From positions 1-15,146 of the forward strand of contig JAFYMJ010000077.1 in the NCBI GenBank assembly GCA_017556665.1: DNA of 15,146 bases, given 5' to 3'. The stretch comes from Bacteroidales bacterium. Lineage in GTDB: Bacteria; Bacteroidota; Bacteroidia; Bacteroidales; UBA932. The notes beneath the pieces are model-generated. The model saw nothing but the letters and a program-made list of their open reading frames with translations. It had not been told where the DNA came from and did no database searches. Within the stretch, counting starts at the first letter, position 1, and each line of letters opens with the position of its first letter. Positions 1-7,762 of this stretch are shown here, piece by piece. The translations under genes were made by a program, and so were the position numbers.

Positions 1-729
1 CATCTCTATTGCCTTGTATATTACCTTAACTGCAATATGGTCTCCCTGCTCATAAGCTGCAAAAACATCATGCGATGTAATCTGATCTATTGGCTTGCCA
101 GACATTACCCCATCATACTCATAATTCTGTGCACATCTCAATGCCTTTCTTGCCTGAGTTGCAATACCATTTCCAGATGCATAATACTCATAACAGCCAC
201 ATTGGATGTAATCCTCTGAATATGGATATTGAAGTGCCATCCAACCGGTAGCTCCAACTATATCGCTTGCCCCATGAAGAATATTGCCATCTATCATGAT
301 ACCTGCACCTATACCTGTTCCAACAGCCATATAGATTGCATTCTCACACCCTTGAGCCGCACCTTTCCATACCTCACCAAGAATATAACAGGTTCTGTCA
401 CTCTCTATACATATCTTTATTGACGGATTGTTTATATAATCCTCTATCTCCTTCTTAAGTGGATAATTGTCCCATTCAGGAATATTTGGAGCCCATACAG
501 TTCCTTTTTTTGAATACACAATTCCCGGAACACAAACACCAATACCCAAAATGTCATATTTTGGGTTATTTTCTATAAGGTGGCCTATTACACTTGTAAC
601 AACCTTACCAACCTCTGCTCCTTTTGCACCATTAAGCAATCTGTATTCCTTACTTACAAGATTACCAAACTGGTCATATATTGCAGCTACTATTTTGGTA
701 CCACCCAAATCAACTCCTATTACTGCCAT
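1..729 (-). CDS. ROK-family sugar kinase (glucokinase-like), C-terminus cut by the left edge
   Basis: The reading frame opens with ATG at 729 and stays open for 243 codons to base 1, so the last part of a roughly 310-330 residue family is missing. The N-terminus MAVIGVDLGGTK is the ROK phosphate-1 loop, ESDR (109-112) holds the expected catalytic Asp111, and GTGIGAGI (137-144) is the phosphate-2 loop. ROK kinases phosphorylate glucose or amino sugars such as GlcNAc or ManNAc in the cytoplasm; the substrate cannot be read from this sequence. Odd: the usual zinc site is altered. The GEIGH stretch reads GATGW (159-163), and the CxCGxxGCxE loop is shortened to CGCYE (177-181). No transcription-factor HTH precedes the kinase fold, so it is an enzyme rather than a NagC-type repressor. 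It starts 16 bases after the ispF stop and is probably co-transcribed with it. Confidence 0.9.
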   Translation of the reverse strand, partial: MAVIGVDLGGTKIVAAIYDQFGNLVSKEYRLLNGAKGAEVGKVVTSVIGHLIENNPKYDILGIGVCVPGIVYSKKGTVWAPNIPEWDNYPLKKEIEDYINNPSIKICIESDRTCYILGEVWKGAAQGCENAIYMAVGTGIGAGIMIDGNILHGASDIVGATGWMALQYPYSEDYIQCGCYEYYASGNGIATQARKALRCAQNYEYDGVMSGKPIDQITSHDVFAAYEQGDHIAVKVIYKAIEM

Positions 730-745
730 AATTTATTCTTGTAAA

Positions 746-1225
746 TTAACTTTTCATCAGTAGAACCGTTGCATACACAGCAATTGCCTCTTCCCTTCCA
801 ACAAAACCTGCCCCCTCTGTAGTGGTTGCCTTTACAGAAACCCTGTCCACTTCCACTCCTAATATTCCCGACAAAGTCTCTCTCATCCCAACTATATACT
901 TTGCAACTTTAGGCTTCTGCAGCAATATTGTACAATCTGCATTTACAACGCTGTACCCTTTGCTCTTTATAAGCTCATTTACTCTGGCAAGGAGAATTTT
1001 GCTGTCAATCCCCTTGAACTCATCTGAGTTGTCGGGAAAATGCTTGCCAATATCTCCCAAAGCCAAAGCTCCAAGCATTGCATCGCACAATGCGTGGATT
1101 AATGTATCTCCGTCTGAATGGGCTACGCACCCTTTTGTATGCTCCAATTTTATTCCACCTAACCAGAACTCCAACCCCTCTTTAAGCAGGTGCACATCGT
1201 AACCGTTACCAATTCTTATATCCAT
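746..1225 (-). CDS. ispF: 2-C-methyl-D-erythritol 2,4-cyclodiphosphate synthase
   Basis: IspF converts CDP-methylerythritol 2-phosphate to the cyclic diphosphate with release of CMP, in the cytosolic MEP pathway to isopentenyl diphosphate. The protein starts MDIRIGNGYDVH; Asp10, His12 and His44 match the zinc ligands of the family. The AHSDGD motif is at 35-40, DIGKHFPD at 58-65 and KATTTEGAGFVGR at 132-144. At 159 residues it has the normal family length. A longer frame opens at 1252, but its nine extra residues have no counterpart in the family and the internal ATG at 1225 gives the standard N-terminus, so I chose that. No Shine-Dalgarno is visible, which is usual for Bacteroidota. It is the first gene of a two-gene unit with the ROK kinase and is divergent from the mutL operon. 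Confidence 0.95.
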   Translation of the reverse strand: MDIRIGNGYDVHLLKEGLEFWLGGIKLEHTKGCVAHSDGDTLIHALCDAMLGALALGDIGKHFPDNSDEFKGIDSKILLARVNELIKSKGYSVVNADCTILLQKPKVAKYIVGMRETLSGILGVEVDRVSVKATTTEGAGFVGREEAIAVYATVLLMKS

Positions 1226-1249
1226 AAAAATAATTTTAAGCGAATTTAA

Positions 1250-1281
1250 CATAAATATTTTATCTTTGTTCTAATTACAAG
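1250..1281 (-). promoter_or_regulatory. Possible promoter for ispF-ROK kinase
   Basis: On the minus strand TATTTATG (1250-1257) is one mismatch from the Bacteroidetes -7 box TAnnTTTG, and an upstream TTG (1278-1280) lies 20 bases away, about right for a -33 element. The match is imperfect. The site overlaps the divergent promoter of the mutL operon. Confidence 0.3.
1261..1268 (+). promoter_or_regulatory. -7 box of the mutL-operon promoter
   Basis: TATCTTTG is a full match to the Bacteroidetes -7 consensus TAnnTTTG and ends 28 bases before the first ATG of the five-gene operon. No convincing -33 TTTG is seen at the usual distance, so the call rests on the -7 box and its position. Confidence 0.5.
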
Positions 1282-1296
1282 TAATATATTTAGCAT

Positions 1297-1599
1297 ATGG
1301 GATTCAGTTTTTTTCACGTTCCACAGCACAGAAAATTCAATTACAAGCCTGTCTATTACGATCCGGTAAAAGAAGAGTTTGAAGAGAGAATTAAAGCAGC
1401 TCAAGAGAGAGTTGAGGCTGAAAGGAATAAAGAATACGTACCAGGAAGTACAATTAGAGGGTCATTCAAGAAGAGCCGCGATGTTGCAAGAAGTGATGTA
1501 AAATATGGCAAACTTCTTAGATTCTTGTCTGTACTTTCATTAGCTATCTTTATTTTTGGATTAATGTACATTGCCCAAATGTTTGGATTAATTTTATAA
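1297..1599 (+). CDS. Small single-pass membrane protein upstream of mutL, function unknown
   Basis: This 100-residue protein has no function I recognise. Its N-terminal two thirds are hydrophilic: a short aromatic start (MGFSFFHVPQHRKF), then a charged stretch rich in Glu, Lys and Arg at about 28-46 that could form a helix, then a basic segment to about 73. One hydrophobic segment (about 75-99) ends the protein, giving a tail-anchored layout with the charged part probably in the cytoplasm. Its TAA overlaps the mutL ATG by one base (TAATG), so translation of the two is likely coupled. I believe similar short proteins precede mutL in other Bacteroidota, but that is from memory. Reality as a gene is supported by operon position, the -7 box upstream and the coherent membrane anchor. 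Confidence 0.8.
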   Translation: MGFSFFHVPQHRKFNYKPVYYDPVKEEFEERIKAAQERVEAERNKEYVPGSTIRGSFKKSRDVARSDVKYGKLLRFLSVLSLAIFIFGLMYIAQMFGLIL

Positions 1600-3362
1600 T
1601 GTTACAGGTATTACCAAGCCACATATCAAATCTTATTGCAGCAGGAGAGGTTGTACAAAGACCAGCCAGTGTTGTAAAAGAGTTGATGGAGAATGCAGTA
1701 GATGCTGGTGCTACAAATATTGTTGTTATAATCAACGATAGCGGCCGTACTTTAATTCAGGTTATAGACAATGGTTGTGGTATGACACCACAAGAGGCGC
1801 AGCTATGCTTTGAAAGACACGCAACATCCAAAATAGAAAAGGCAGAAGACCTATATTCCATTTCTACATTTGGTTTTAGAGGCGAGGCACTTGCATCAAT
1901 TGCAGCTTGTGCCGATGTTACATTAAAAACCAGAAAAGAGGAGAACGAGGTTGGAACACAAGTGCATATTGCTGAATCCAATATAATTGATGTTTCAGAA
2001 ATAAGTTGCCCTGTTGGATGCAACTTTGCCGTAAGGAACATTTTCTATAATATTACAGCCAGAAGAAAATTTTTAAAGTCTGACAATGTTGAGTACAGAA
2101 ACATTGTTTTGGAATTTACAAAGGTGGCAATGACAAACATAAACGTTGAGTTCAGACTTATCCACAACTCAAAGGACATATACCACCTTACCCCCGTTAG
2201 CAACATCAAGCAAAGAATAGCCCAGATTGCAGGGAGGGATATTGCCAAAGATTTAATTACCACAGAGACCGATACCCACATTATTAGTGTAAGAGGTTTT
2301 GTTGGACGCCCGGAGTTTGCAAAAAAGAATCAGCCTAACCAATACCTTTTTGTTAACGGAAGATTCTTTAAGAGCCCCGTCTTGCATAAAGCCATTATAA
2401 AGGCATATAATAATATTGTTCCCGATGGATACAATCCATCTTACTTTATATTTCTGAACATAGATCCACAAAATATGGATGTAAATATACATCCTACCAA
2501 AACAGAGATAAAGTTTGAGGATGAGGGGGTTATTTTTGAGATATTGCATGCAGCTGTAAAAGAGGCCATTGGCGGGAACTCTTTTGTCCCATCAATAGAC
2601 TTTGATACAGAAGGTGTCCCAGAGATGCCAGTTATAAACACCAACTTTACCTCTGGCGGAAGCAAATACATTGCACCTCCAAAAATTAACTTTGACCCAT
2701 TGTTCAATCCATTTGAAATGGACAATAAAACAGATATTGCACCCAAAGAGTATCCAATGGGAGACGATAGTCTGTTTAAAGATGAAGGGGCAAATGTAAA
2801 TCCTTTGTTGGTATTAAAAGGGAAATATATAATTACAACTGTAAAATCTGGGATAATGCTAATAGATATCTGCAGGGCAAAACAAAGGATTCTATACGAA
2901 CGTTATCTCAATTCCATATGTGACGAATTCCCTGCAATACAGGAAAATCTGTATCCAGAGACAATAGATCTTGATCCCGCATCATACTCTACAATTTTGG
3001 ACAATACAGAACTTATAAAATCTGTAGGATTTGACATAAGACCTTTTGGCAAGGATTGTGTAGTTGTATATGGAACACCTGCACACATTGAGCTGGAAGA
3101 TATGACAATGCAGGATTGCGTTGATTCCATACTCCAGAACATAACAGAGGTTGGCTCAAACCTTAAAGAGGAGTTCAAGGAGAAATTTGTCCGCCAACTG
3201 GTTAGAAAAGCTGGGATAAGACAAGATATCTCTATTGGAAACATTCAGGCCCAAGGCATCATTGACTCATTGTTTGCATGCAAGGAGCCTAACTTTACCC
3301 CTTTTGGAGAAAAGACAATGGATATTATTCCATTGGAAGATTTTACTAAACGTTTAAACTAA
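1599..3362 (+). CDS. mutL: DNA mismatch repair protein MutL
   Basis: MutL is the ATP-driven matchmaker that couples MutS mismatch recognition to strand incision and excision. The GHKL ATPase domain is complete: catalytic Glu28 and Mg-binding Asn32 in KELMENAVDAGA, DNGCGM (57-62), FGFRGEAL (91-98) and HPTKTEIKF (298-306). A linker of low conservation (about 328-400) leads to the dimerisation domain (about 401-587). At 587 residues it is slightly short, mainly in the linker. Odd: the motifs that carry endonuclease activity in nicking MutL proteins are degenerate. DQHAx2Ex4E reads DICRAKQRILYE (423-434), the region of the ACxxAV motif reads VRKAGI (535-540), and CPHGRP reads TPFGEK (567-572). 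It therefore probably lacks intrinsic nicking. It overlaps the preceding stop by one base and ends one base before the rhomboid gene. Confidence 0.95.
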   Translation: MLQVLPSHISNLIAAGEVVQRPASVVKELMENAVDAGATNIVVIINDSGRTLIQVIDNGCGMTPQEAQLCFERHATSKIEKAEDLYSISTFGFRGEALASIAACADVTLKTRKEENEVGTQVHIAESNIIDVSEISCPVGCNFAVRNIFYNITARRKFLKSDNVEYRNIVLEFTKVAMTNINVEFRLIHNSKDIYHLTPVSNIKQRIAQIAGRDIAKDLITTETDTHIISVRGFVGRPEFAKKNQPNQYLFVNGRFFKSPVLHKAIIKAYNNIVPDGYNPSYFIFLNIDPQNMDVNIHPTKTEIKFEDEGVIFEILHAAVKEAIGGNSFVPSIDFDTEGVPEMPVINTNFTSGGSKYIAPPKINFDPLFNPFEMDNKTDIAPKEYPMGDDSLFKDEGANVNPLLVLKGKYIITTVKSGIMLIDICRAKQRILYERYLNSICDEFPAIQENLYPETIDLDPASYSTILDNTELIKSVGFDIRPFGKDCVVVYGTPAHIELEDMTMQDCVDSILQNITEVGSNLKEEFKEKFVRQLVRKAGIRQDISIGNIQAQGIIDSLFACKEPNFTPFGEKTMDIIPLEDFTKRLN

Positions 3363-3363
3363 A

Positions 3364-4020
3364 ATGTACACAAGAAATTCATTTTTGTCCAACATATCGC
3401 CTGTTGTCAAGAATTTGCTCATAATAAATGTAATAATGTATCTGGCAACTGTTCTTATTGGCGACAGCATGTATGAGAAATTTTCATTGTTCTATTTCTC
3501 ATCTCCATTCTTTAAGCCATACCAACTGGTGAGCCATATGTTTATGCATGGCAGCTTTACCCATATTTTCTTTAATATGTACACCCTTTTCATTTTTGGC
3601 AATGTACTTGAAAGGGTATGGGGAGGGCAAAAATTCCTGTTCTACTATTTTGTAACAGGAATTGGTGCAGCATTGTTGCATCTGGGTGTTGCTTACCTTC
3701 AATTGCAGGGATATATTTCAAACGGCAACTTTATGGGTGTGCAGTCTATAATGCTTACCCCTACTGTTGGTGCATCTGGAGCAATTTATGGATTGTTGCT
3801 TGCATACGGAATGTTGTTCCCCAACAATATAATGCAGCTTATTTTCCCACCTGTTGCCCTTAAGGCAAAATGGTTTGTAATAATTTTTGGTGCATTGGAG
3901 TTGCTTTTGGGATTGTCGGGAAGAGGAGGAAACATTGCACACTTTGCCCATTTGGGAGGTATGATATTTGGTTATTTCTTAATAATGTACTGGAAAAAGA
4001 ACAACAGAATGTACTATTAG
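3364..4020 (+). CDS. Rhomboid-family intramembrane serine protease
   Basis: Rhomboids cleave transmembrane segments of substrate proteins inside the lipid bilayer of the inner membrane. The 218-residue protein has about six hydrophobic segments. The catalytic serine is in GASG (Ser138) and the partner histidine in AHLGGMIFG (His196). The upstream HMFMHGSFTHIFFNM segment (58-72) carries the conserved His62, His67 and Asn71 that shape the oxyanion hole. There is no extra soluble domain, so it is the compact bacterial form. It sits one base after mutL and one base before the next gene, so it is transcribed with them. The link to mismatch repair is probably operon packing rather than function; the substrate is unknown. 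Confidence 0.93.
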   Translation: MYTRNSFLSNISPVVKNLLIINVIMYLATVLIGDSMYEKFSLFYFSSPFFKPYQLVSHMFMHGSFTHIFFNMYTLFIFGNVLERVWGGQKFLFYYFVTGIGAALLHLGVAYLQLQGYISNGNFMGVQSIMLTPTVGASGAIYGLLLAYGMLFPNNIMQLIFPPVALKAKWFVIIFGALELLLGLSGRGGNIAHFAHLGGMIFGYFLIMYWKKNNRMYY

Positions 4021-4021
4021 C

Positions 4022-5137
4022 ATGAGCACCAGAAAAAAGTCTCCATTTATTTTTAGAGCCCTTTTTAGAACAATTCTTATTGTTTGTGGCGTTGCCATGT
4101 TGCTTTCGTACAGTGCTGTTTATATCAACCCTGCCAAATTTAACATTCCACTGTTCTTTGGCCTTTATTTTATTCCTATACTGGCAATTAATGTTTTCCT
4201 TTTAATAATTGCTCTAATAAGACGCAGTGCAAGTGCCTGGATTCCGTTTTTTGCCCTTATCCCCTCTTTGCTTTACGCAGAGAGATTCTACAATCTGGGG
4301 TTTGACGAGCAGATAGAAAGGGAGGGGATAAAACTTAAAATTGAGAGCTGCAATGTTGGGATGTTCTCTGGTGCCCAGGACAAGCAAGAGCGCAACCTCT
4401 CAAAAGAGGGAGAAAGAGTGTGGACAAAAAAGAACTTCTATTCCCATTTTAAAGATATTAATCCCGATATAATCTGTTTGCAGGAGTTTCTGGTAGAGAG
4501 TCCCCTTGAGGCAGATACAATTTTTAGCCAATACAAATACCGTACTCACCATTTGTTCAGAATTAGGAACAACAAATATTTTGGCAACATAATACTTAGC
4601 AAGTTCCCAATAAAGAACAGTGGGTACATAAGCTTTAAGCACAGTACCAATCTCTCTATATATGCAGATATAAACCATTATGGGAGAGATGTAAGAATAT
4701 ATAATAACCATCTTGAATCCTACAATGTCTCGTTCTCTTCACTTATACAGAAATTCAGTGAGACCAAAGATCTTACCACAACTCAGATAAAGAACGATAT
4801 TGTAGAGACTCATGAGAAAATGCTGGGGACATTCATTAAAAGGACAGATCAGGTGGACCAGATCCTTACAACCATCAGCAACACCTCCATTCCATCCATA
4901 ATTTGCGGGGATTTCAATGATACCCCAATGTCTTATACATACAACCGTTTGTGCAAAGACAGAGAGGACAGTTTTATAGAGGGGGGAAAAGGATTTGGTG
5001 CAACATTTGCCCCTATGTGGCCACTGCTTAGAATAGACTACATATTGTATCCGTCTGAGTACGAATGTGCAGACCACATAACACATAAAATGAGTTTGTC
5101 TGACCATTATCCTGTAAGTGCAACAATAATAATTTAG
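4022..5137 (+). CDS. Membrane-anchored endonuclease/exonuclease/phosphatase (EEP) family protein
   Basis: The first 88 residues hold three hydrophobic segments (about 12-33, 43-66 and 72-87); the rest (about 104-371) is an EEP-fold metal-dependent phosphodiesterase or phosphatase. The metal and catalytic signature is complete: Asn111 (CNVG), Glu155 (LQEF), NHLES (229-233), GDFND (296-300), RIDY (337-340) and SDHYP (360-364). By the positive-inside rule (RKK at the N-terminus, RR after the second segment) the catalytic domain should face the periplasm, which argues against a role in DNA repair despite the mutL neighbourhood. The fold also covers nucleases, sphingomyelinases and inositol phosphatases, so the substrate is open. 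It is separated by one base from the rhomboid gene and by five from the next gene. Confidence 0.92.
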   Translation: MSTRKKSPFIFRALFRTILIVCGVAMLLSYSAVYINPAKFNIPLFFGLYFIPILAINVFLLIIALIRRSASAWIPFFALIPSLLYAERFYNLGFDEQIEREGIKLKIESCNVGMFSGAQDKQERNLSKEGERVWTKKNFYSHFKDINPDIICLQEFLVESPLEADTIFSQYKYRTHHLFRIRNNKYFGNIILSKFPIKNSGYISFKHSTNLSIYADINHYGRDVRIYNNHLESYNVSFSSLIQKFSETKDLTTTQIKNDIVETHEKMLGTFIKRTDQVDQILTTISNTSIPSIICGDFNDTPMSYTYNRLCKDREDSFIEGGKGFGATFAPMWPLLRIDYILYPSEYECADHITHKMSLSDHYPVSATIII

Positions 5138-5142
5138 ATAAT

Positions 5143-5706
5143 ATGAACGAGCAAATTGAAGCTGCAATTAAAGTTTTAAAAGAGGGTGGCGTAATATTGT
5201 ACCCAACCGATACAATCTGGGGACTTGGATGTGATGCCACAAACCCACAGGCAGTTGAAAAAATCTATAAAATAAAGAACAGGGCAGAGAGCAAGAGCCT
5301 TATTGTCCTTGCTGCAGATGCAGATATGATTTGCAGATATGTTAAGGAGATTCCAGAAATGGCCATTACCTTGTTGGAGATAAACGACAAGCCTATGACT
5401 ATAATTTACCCAGGGGCCATGGGACTTGCAAACAATGCTGTTGCAGAGGATGGGTCAATAGGAATTAGAGTTCCTGAGCATCAGTTCTGCAAAGCTTTGC
5501 TTAAAAAGTTCAGAAAACCTATAATCTCTACATCTGCCAACATATCTGGAGAGATAGCTCCTGTATATTACAAAGAGATTCCTCAGAATATCAAAGATGC
5601 TGCAGACTGGATTGCAGATGCAGAACTTGAGGGAGACAGCACTCACAGTGCATCCCAGATAATAAAACTTGGGTTGGGTGGTGAAGTTGAGATTATAAGG
5701 AAATAA
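5143..5706 (+). CDS. L-threonylcarbamoyladenylate synthase, TsaC/Sua5/YrdC family
   Basis: TsaC-type enzymes make threonylcarbamoyl-AMP from threonine, bicarbonate and ATP, the first step of the t6A modification at position 37 of ANN-decoding tRNAs, in the cytoplasm. The single YrdC domain fills the 187 residues: GVILYPTDTIWGLGCDA (16-32), KIKNR (43-47) and STSANISG (129-136). Lys45 and Arg47 plus Ser131 and Asn133 form the KxR...SxN signature. The C-terminal Sua5 domain is absent, so this is the short TsaC-like form. YciO paralogues share the fold, but I saw nothing here that separates the two. Last gene of the operon; its stop lies 2 bases from the convergent rsmE stop, leaving no room for an intergenic terminator. 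Confidence 0.9.
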   Translation: MNEQIEAAIKVLKEGGVILYPTDTIWGLGCDATNPQAVEKIYKIKNRAESKSLIVLAADADMICRYVKEIPEMAITLLEINDKPMTIIYPGAMGLANNAVAEDGSIGIRVPEHQFCKALLKKFRKPIISTSANISGEIAPVYYKEIPQNIKDAADWIADAELEGDSTHSASQIIKLGLGGEVEIIRK

Positions 5707-5708
5707 CC

Positions 5709-6452
5709 TTATTCCCCTAAACTTGAATAAACACAGGCACACGCAAATACTGCGGCAGTTTCTGTCCTTAATCTGGATTGGCCCAATGTTAATGGTGTAA
5801 ATCCGTTGCTTAGTGCAAGGTCAACTTCTGCAGGTGAGAAATCACCTTCCGGGCCAATAAGAATAACAATATCTGCTACCTCTTTTGGGGTAGCATTTTT
5901 GTTTGCTGCAACCTCATCCAATATCTGTTTTAGTGAGACCTTATCTGCATTGGTACAATAAGCTATAAGTTTTATTGTATTGGAGGAGAATTGCTGTTTT
6001 TTAATGAAATCCTTTACAGAGATTTGTTCCTGCAGAACTGGGACAGCCCCCTTTAATGATTGTTTTGCAGCAGAAACCAATATTTTCTCCAATCTCTCTG
6101 GTTTGATTACTTTTCTCTCTGAATGCTCTCCTATTATTGGAACAATGGTATCAATACCCATTTCTGTGGCTTTTTCCAGAAACCACTCGTAACGGTCTAT
6201 ATTTTTTGTGGGGCATACTGCCATTGTAAGGTTATACGGATGTGCTCCAAAATTCTTCTGCTCGCTTACAACACTGCATAGAACCTCCTTCTTTATCTGT
6301 TCTATCTTGCATTGGAACAAACTCCCTTCTCCATCAATTACATTTATGATATCACCCTCTGCATGTCTTAGGACTTTTGCACAATGTCTGCTCTCTTCCA
6401 AATCCAACTGACAGACTCCATTAGCTATATTTCTTGAATAAAAAAGTTCCAT
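5709..6452 (-). CDS. rsmE: 16S rRNA (uracil(1498)-N(3))-methyltransferase
   Basis: RsmE is a SPOUT methyltransferase that uses S-adenosylmethionine to methylate N3 of U1498 in 16S rRNA within the 30S subunit. The 247 residues are the normal length. The N-terminal PUA-like part includes the HCAKVLRH motif (23-30). The catalytic part shows EKATEMGI (93-100), HSERKV (110-115), the SAM-binding trefoil-knot sequence IGPEGDFSPAE (199-209) and LGQSRLRTETA (223-233). It is monocistronic, convergent with the TsaC-like gene and divergent from the NagX-like gene. A TATATTTGC box lies just upstream. Confidence 0.95.
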   Translation of the reverse strand: MELFYSRNIANGVCQLDLEESRHCAKVLRHAEGDIINVIDGEGSLFQCKIEQIKKEVLCSVVSEQKNFGAHPYNLTMAVCPTKNIDRYEWFLEKATEMGIDTIVPIIGEHSERKVIKPERLEKILVSAAKQSLKGAVPVLQEQISVKDFIKKQQFSSNTIKLIAYCTNADKVSLKQILDEVAANKNATPKEVADIVILIGPEGDFSPAEVDLALSNGFTPLTLGQSRLRTETAAVFACACVYSSLGE

Positions 6453-6467
6453 ACCCCTAAAATTTAA

Positions 6468-6476
6468 GCAAATATA
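6468..6476 (-). promoter_or_regulatory. -7 box of the rsmE promoter
   Basis: Read on the minus strand this is TATATTTGC, a full match to the extended Bacteroidetes -7 consensus TAnnTTTGC. It ends 15 bases before the rsmE ATG, giving a short leader. I see no good -33 element at the usual spacing. Confidence 0.5.
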
Positions 6477-6490
6477 TCAACAAAATCACT

Positions 6491-6498
6491 TATTTTTG
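6491..6498 (+). promoter_or_regulatory. -7 box for the NagX-like operon
   Basis: TATTTTTG matches TAnnTTTG and lies 43 bases before the ATG at 6542. No clear -33 TTTG is present, and the site is in an AT-rich divergent gap, so a chance match is possible. Confidence 0.4.
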
Positions 6499-6541
6499 TC
6501 TACACTTTGAACTCTATTGTAAAATTAATAAAACAATAAAT

Positions 6542-7762
6542 ATGACACAAGTTAAAAACACCCGTTACGTTGCCCTTGATGTCCTTAGAGGTATGACTGT
6601 AGCTGGTATGATTCTGGTTAACAATCCTGGCTCATGGGGAAAAATTTTCCCTCCATTAAGACACGCACCTTGGGCAGGATGCACCCCTACAGATTTAGTT
6701 TTCCCTTTCTTTTTGTTTATTGTAGGTGCTGCAATGGCATTTTCTTTCTCTAAATACAGCGAATCGCTAAGTGTTGACAGCGTAAAGAAACTGCTTAAAA
6801 GAGGTGCAATGATTTTCTTGGTTGGTCTGGCGCTTAATGCATTCCCATTCTACCCTACATCTCCAAACCCAGACCTTTCTTTCTGGGAAAACTTTGTTTA
6901 CCGTTGGGAGCACGTTAGAATAATTGGCGTTTTGCAAAGAATTGCAATGTGTTATGTATTGGGAGGATTTTTGGCTTTGTGGCTAAAGAAGGCAAAAAAA
7001 ATTATCCCTGCCATGGCTATCTTAATGGTGGTCCACTGGATTATTCTTTACCTTATAGGAGACAAATCTGCCGAGCTTGTAAATGGTGCAGCCGGTGCAT
7101 TCTCTCTTGCTGGCCAGAATGCAGAATTGATTGACCTTGCCATTTTTGGAGAGAACCATATTTACAAAGGATATGGAATAGCTTTTGACCCAGAGGGACT
7201 TTTAGGTGCCTTGTCGGGAGCATGCACATTACTTTTAGGATACCTGATTGGAAATTTGATTAGGGAGAGTAAAGAGAAGATTAATGTGGTGGCCCAATTA
7301 TACACAATTGGTCTATGCTGTCTTGCAGGCGGTTTGGTGTGGAGCATATGCTATCCTATCATTAAAGCTTTATGGACAGGCTCTTATGTCCTTTATGCAG
7401 GAGGATGGAGCATTATAATGCTGGCTTTCTTTATATATCTGATAGACATTAAGGGTAAAGAGAAAATTTTTACTCCATTTAAGGCTATGGGTATGAACCC
7501 ATTGTTTGCCTTTGTTATGGCAGGATTGTTTGCAAAGATTCTTGGACAGATAATTAAATGGAAATACACTGTTGAACTTGCAGACGGAACAGTTAAAGAG
7601 AAAACCTGGAGTGTACTGTCTTGGTTCTACAATAATGTATGCGTTGCAATTGTAGGAGAGAACAATGAGGTATCTTCATTAATTTATGCTCTTGTATTTG
7701 TTACAATATTTGTCCTTATGGCAATGTTCCTTTACAAGAAAAAAATTATCATTAAACTGTAA
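6542..7762 (+). CDS. NagX/HGSNAT-like multi-pass membrane acyltransferase (DUF5009 type)
   Basis: This 406-residue protein has about ten hydrophobic segments and belongs to the family of the lysosomal heparan-alpha-glucosaminide N-acetyltransferase. The family signature begins with ALDVLRGMTVAGMILVNNPG (11-30) and continues with RHAPWAGCTPTDLVFPFFLF (40-59). His41 in that segment aligns with the histidine proposed to carry the acetyl group. RIIGVLQRIAMCY (126-138) and YGIAFDPEGLLGALSG (211-226) are further conserved loops. The family moves acetyl groups from cytoplasmic acetyl-CoA across the membrane to a hexosamine; in bacteria a role on GlcNAc or cell-wall sugars is proposed but poorly tested. 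Its stop overlaps the next ATG by one base, so translation is probably coupled. Substrate is inference only. Confidence 0.88.
   Translation: MTQVKNTRYVALDVLRGMTVAGMILVNNPGSWGKIFPPLRHAPWAGCTPTDLVFPFFLFIVGAAMAFSFSKYSESLSVDSVKKLLKRGAMIFLVGLALNAFPFYPTSPNPDLSFWENFVYRWEHVRIIGVLQRIAMCYVLGGFLALWLKKAKKIIPAMAILMVVHWIILYLIGDKSAELVNGAAGAFSLAGQNAELIDLAIFGENHIYKGYGIAFDPEGLLGALSGACTLLLGYLIGNLIRESKEKINVVAQLYTIGLCCLAGGLVWSICYPIIKALWTGSYVLYAGGWSIIMLAFFIYLIDIKGKEKIFTPFKAMGMNPLFAFVMAGLFAKILGQIIKWKYTVELADGTVKEKTWSVLSWFYNNVCVAIVGENNEVSSLIYALVFVTIFVLMAMFLYKKKIIIKL

Noticed and set aside
467..763. 98-residue plus-strand open frame opposite the ROK kinase
   Set aside because: The minus strand reads as a complete ROK N-terminal region with catalytic motifs, so this frame is a shadow.
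822..1202. 126-residue plus-strand open frame opposite ispF
   Set aside because: It is antisense to a firmly identified ispF and has no recognisable domain; it is a shadow of the codon pattern on the other strand.
1226..1252. Nine-residue upstream extension of IspF
   Set aside because: IspF proteins begin at the MxIRIGxGYDVH segment; the extension is hydrophobic, not conserved, and overlaps the putative promoter.
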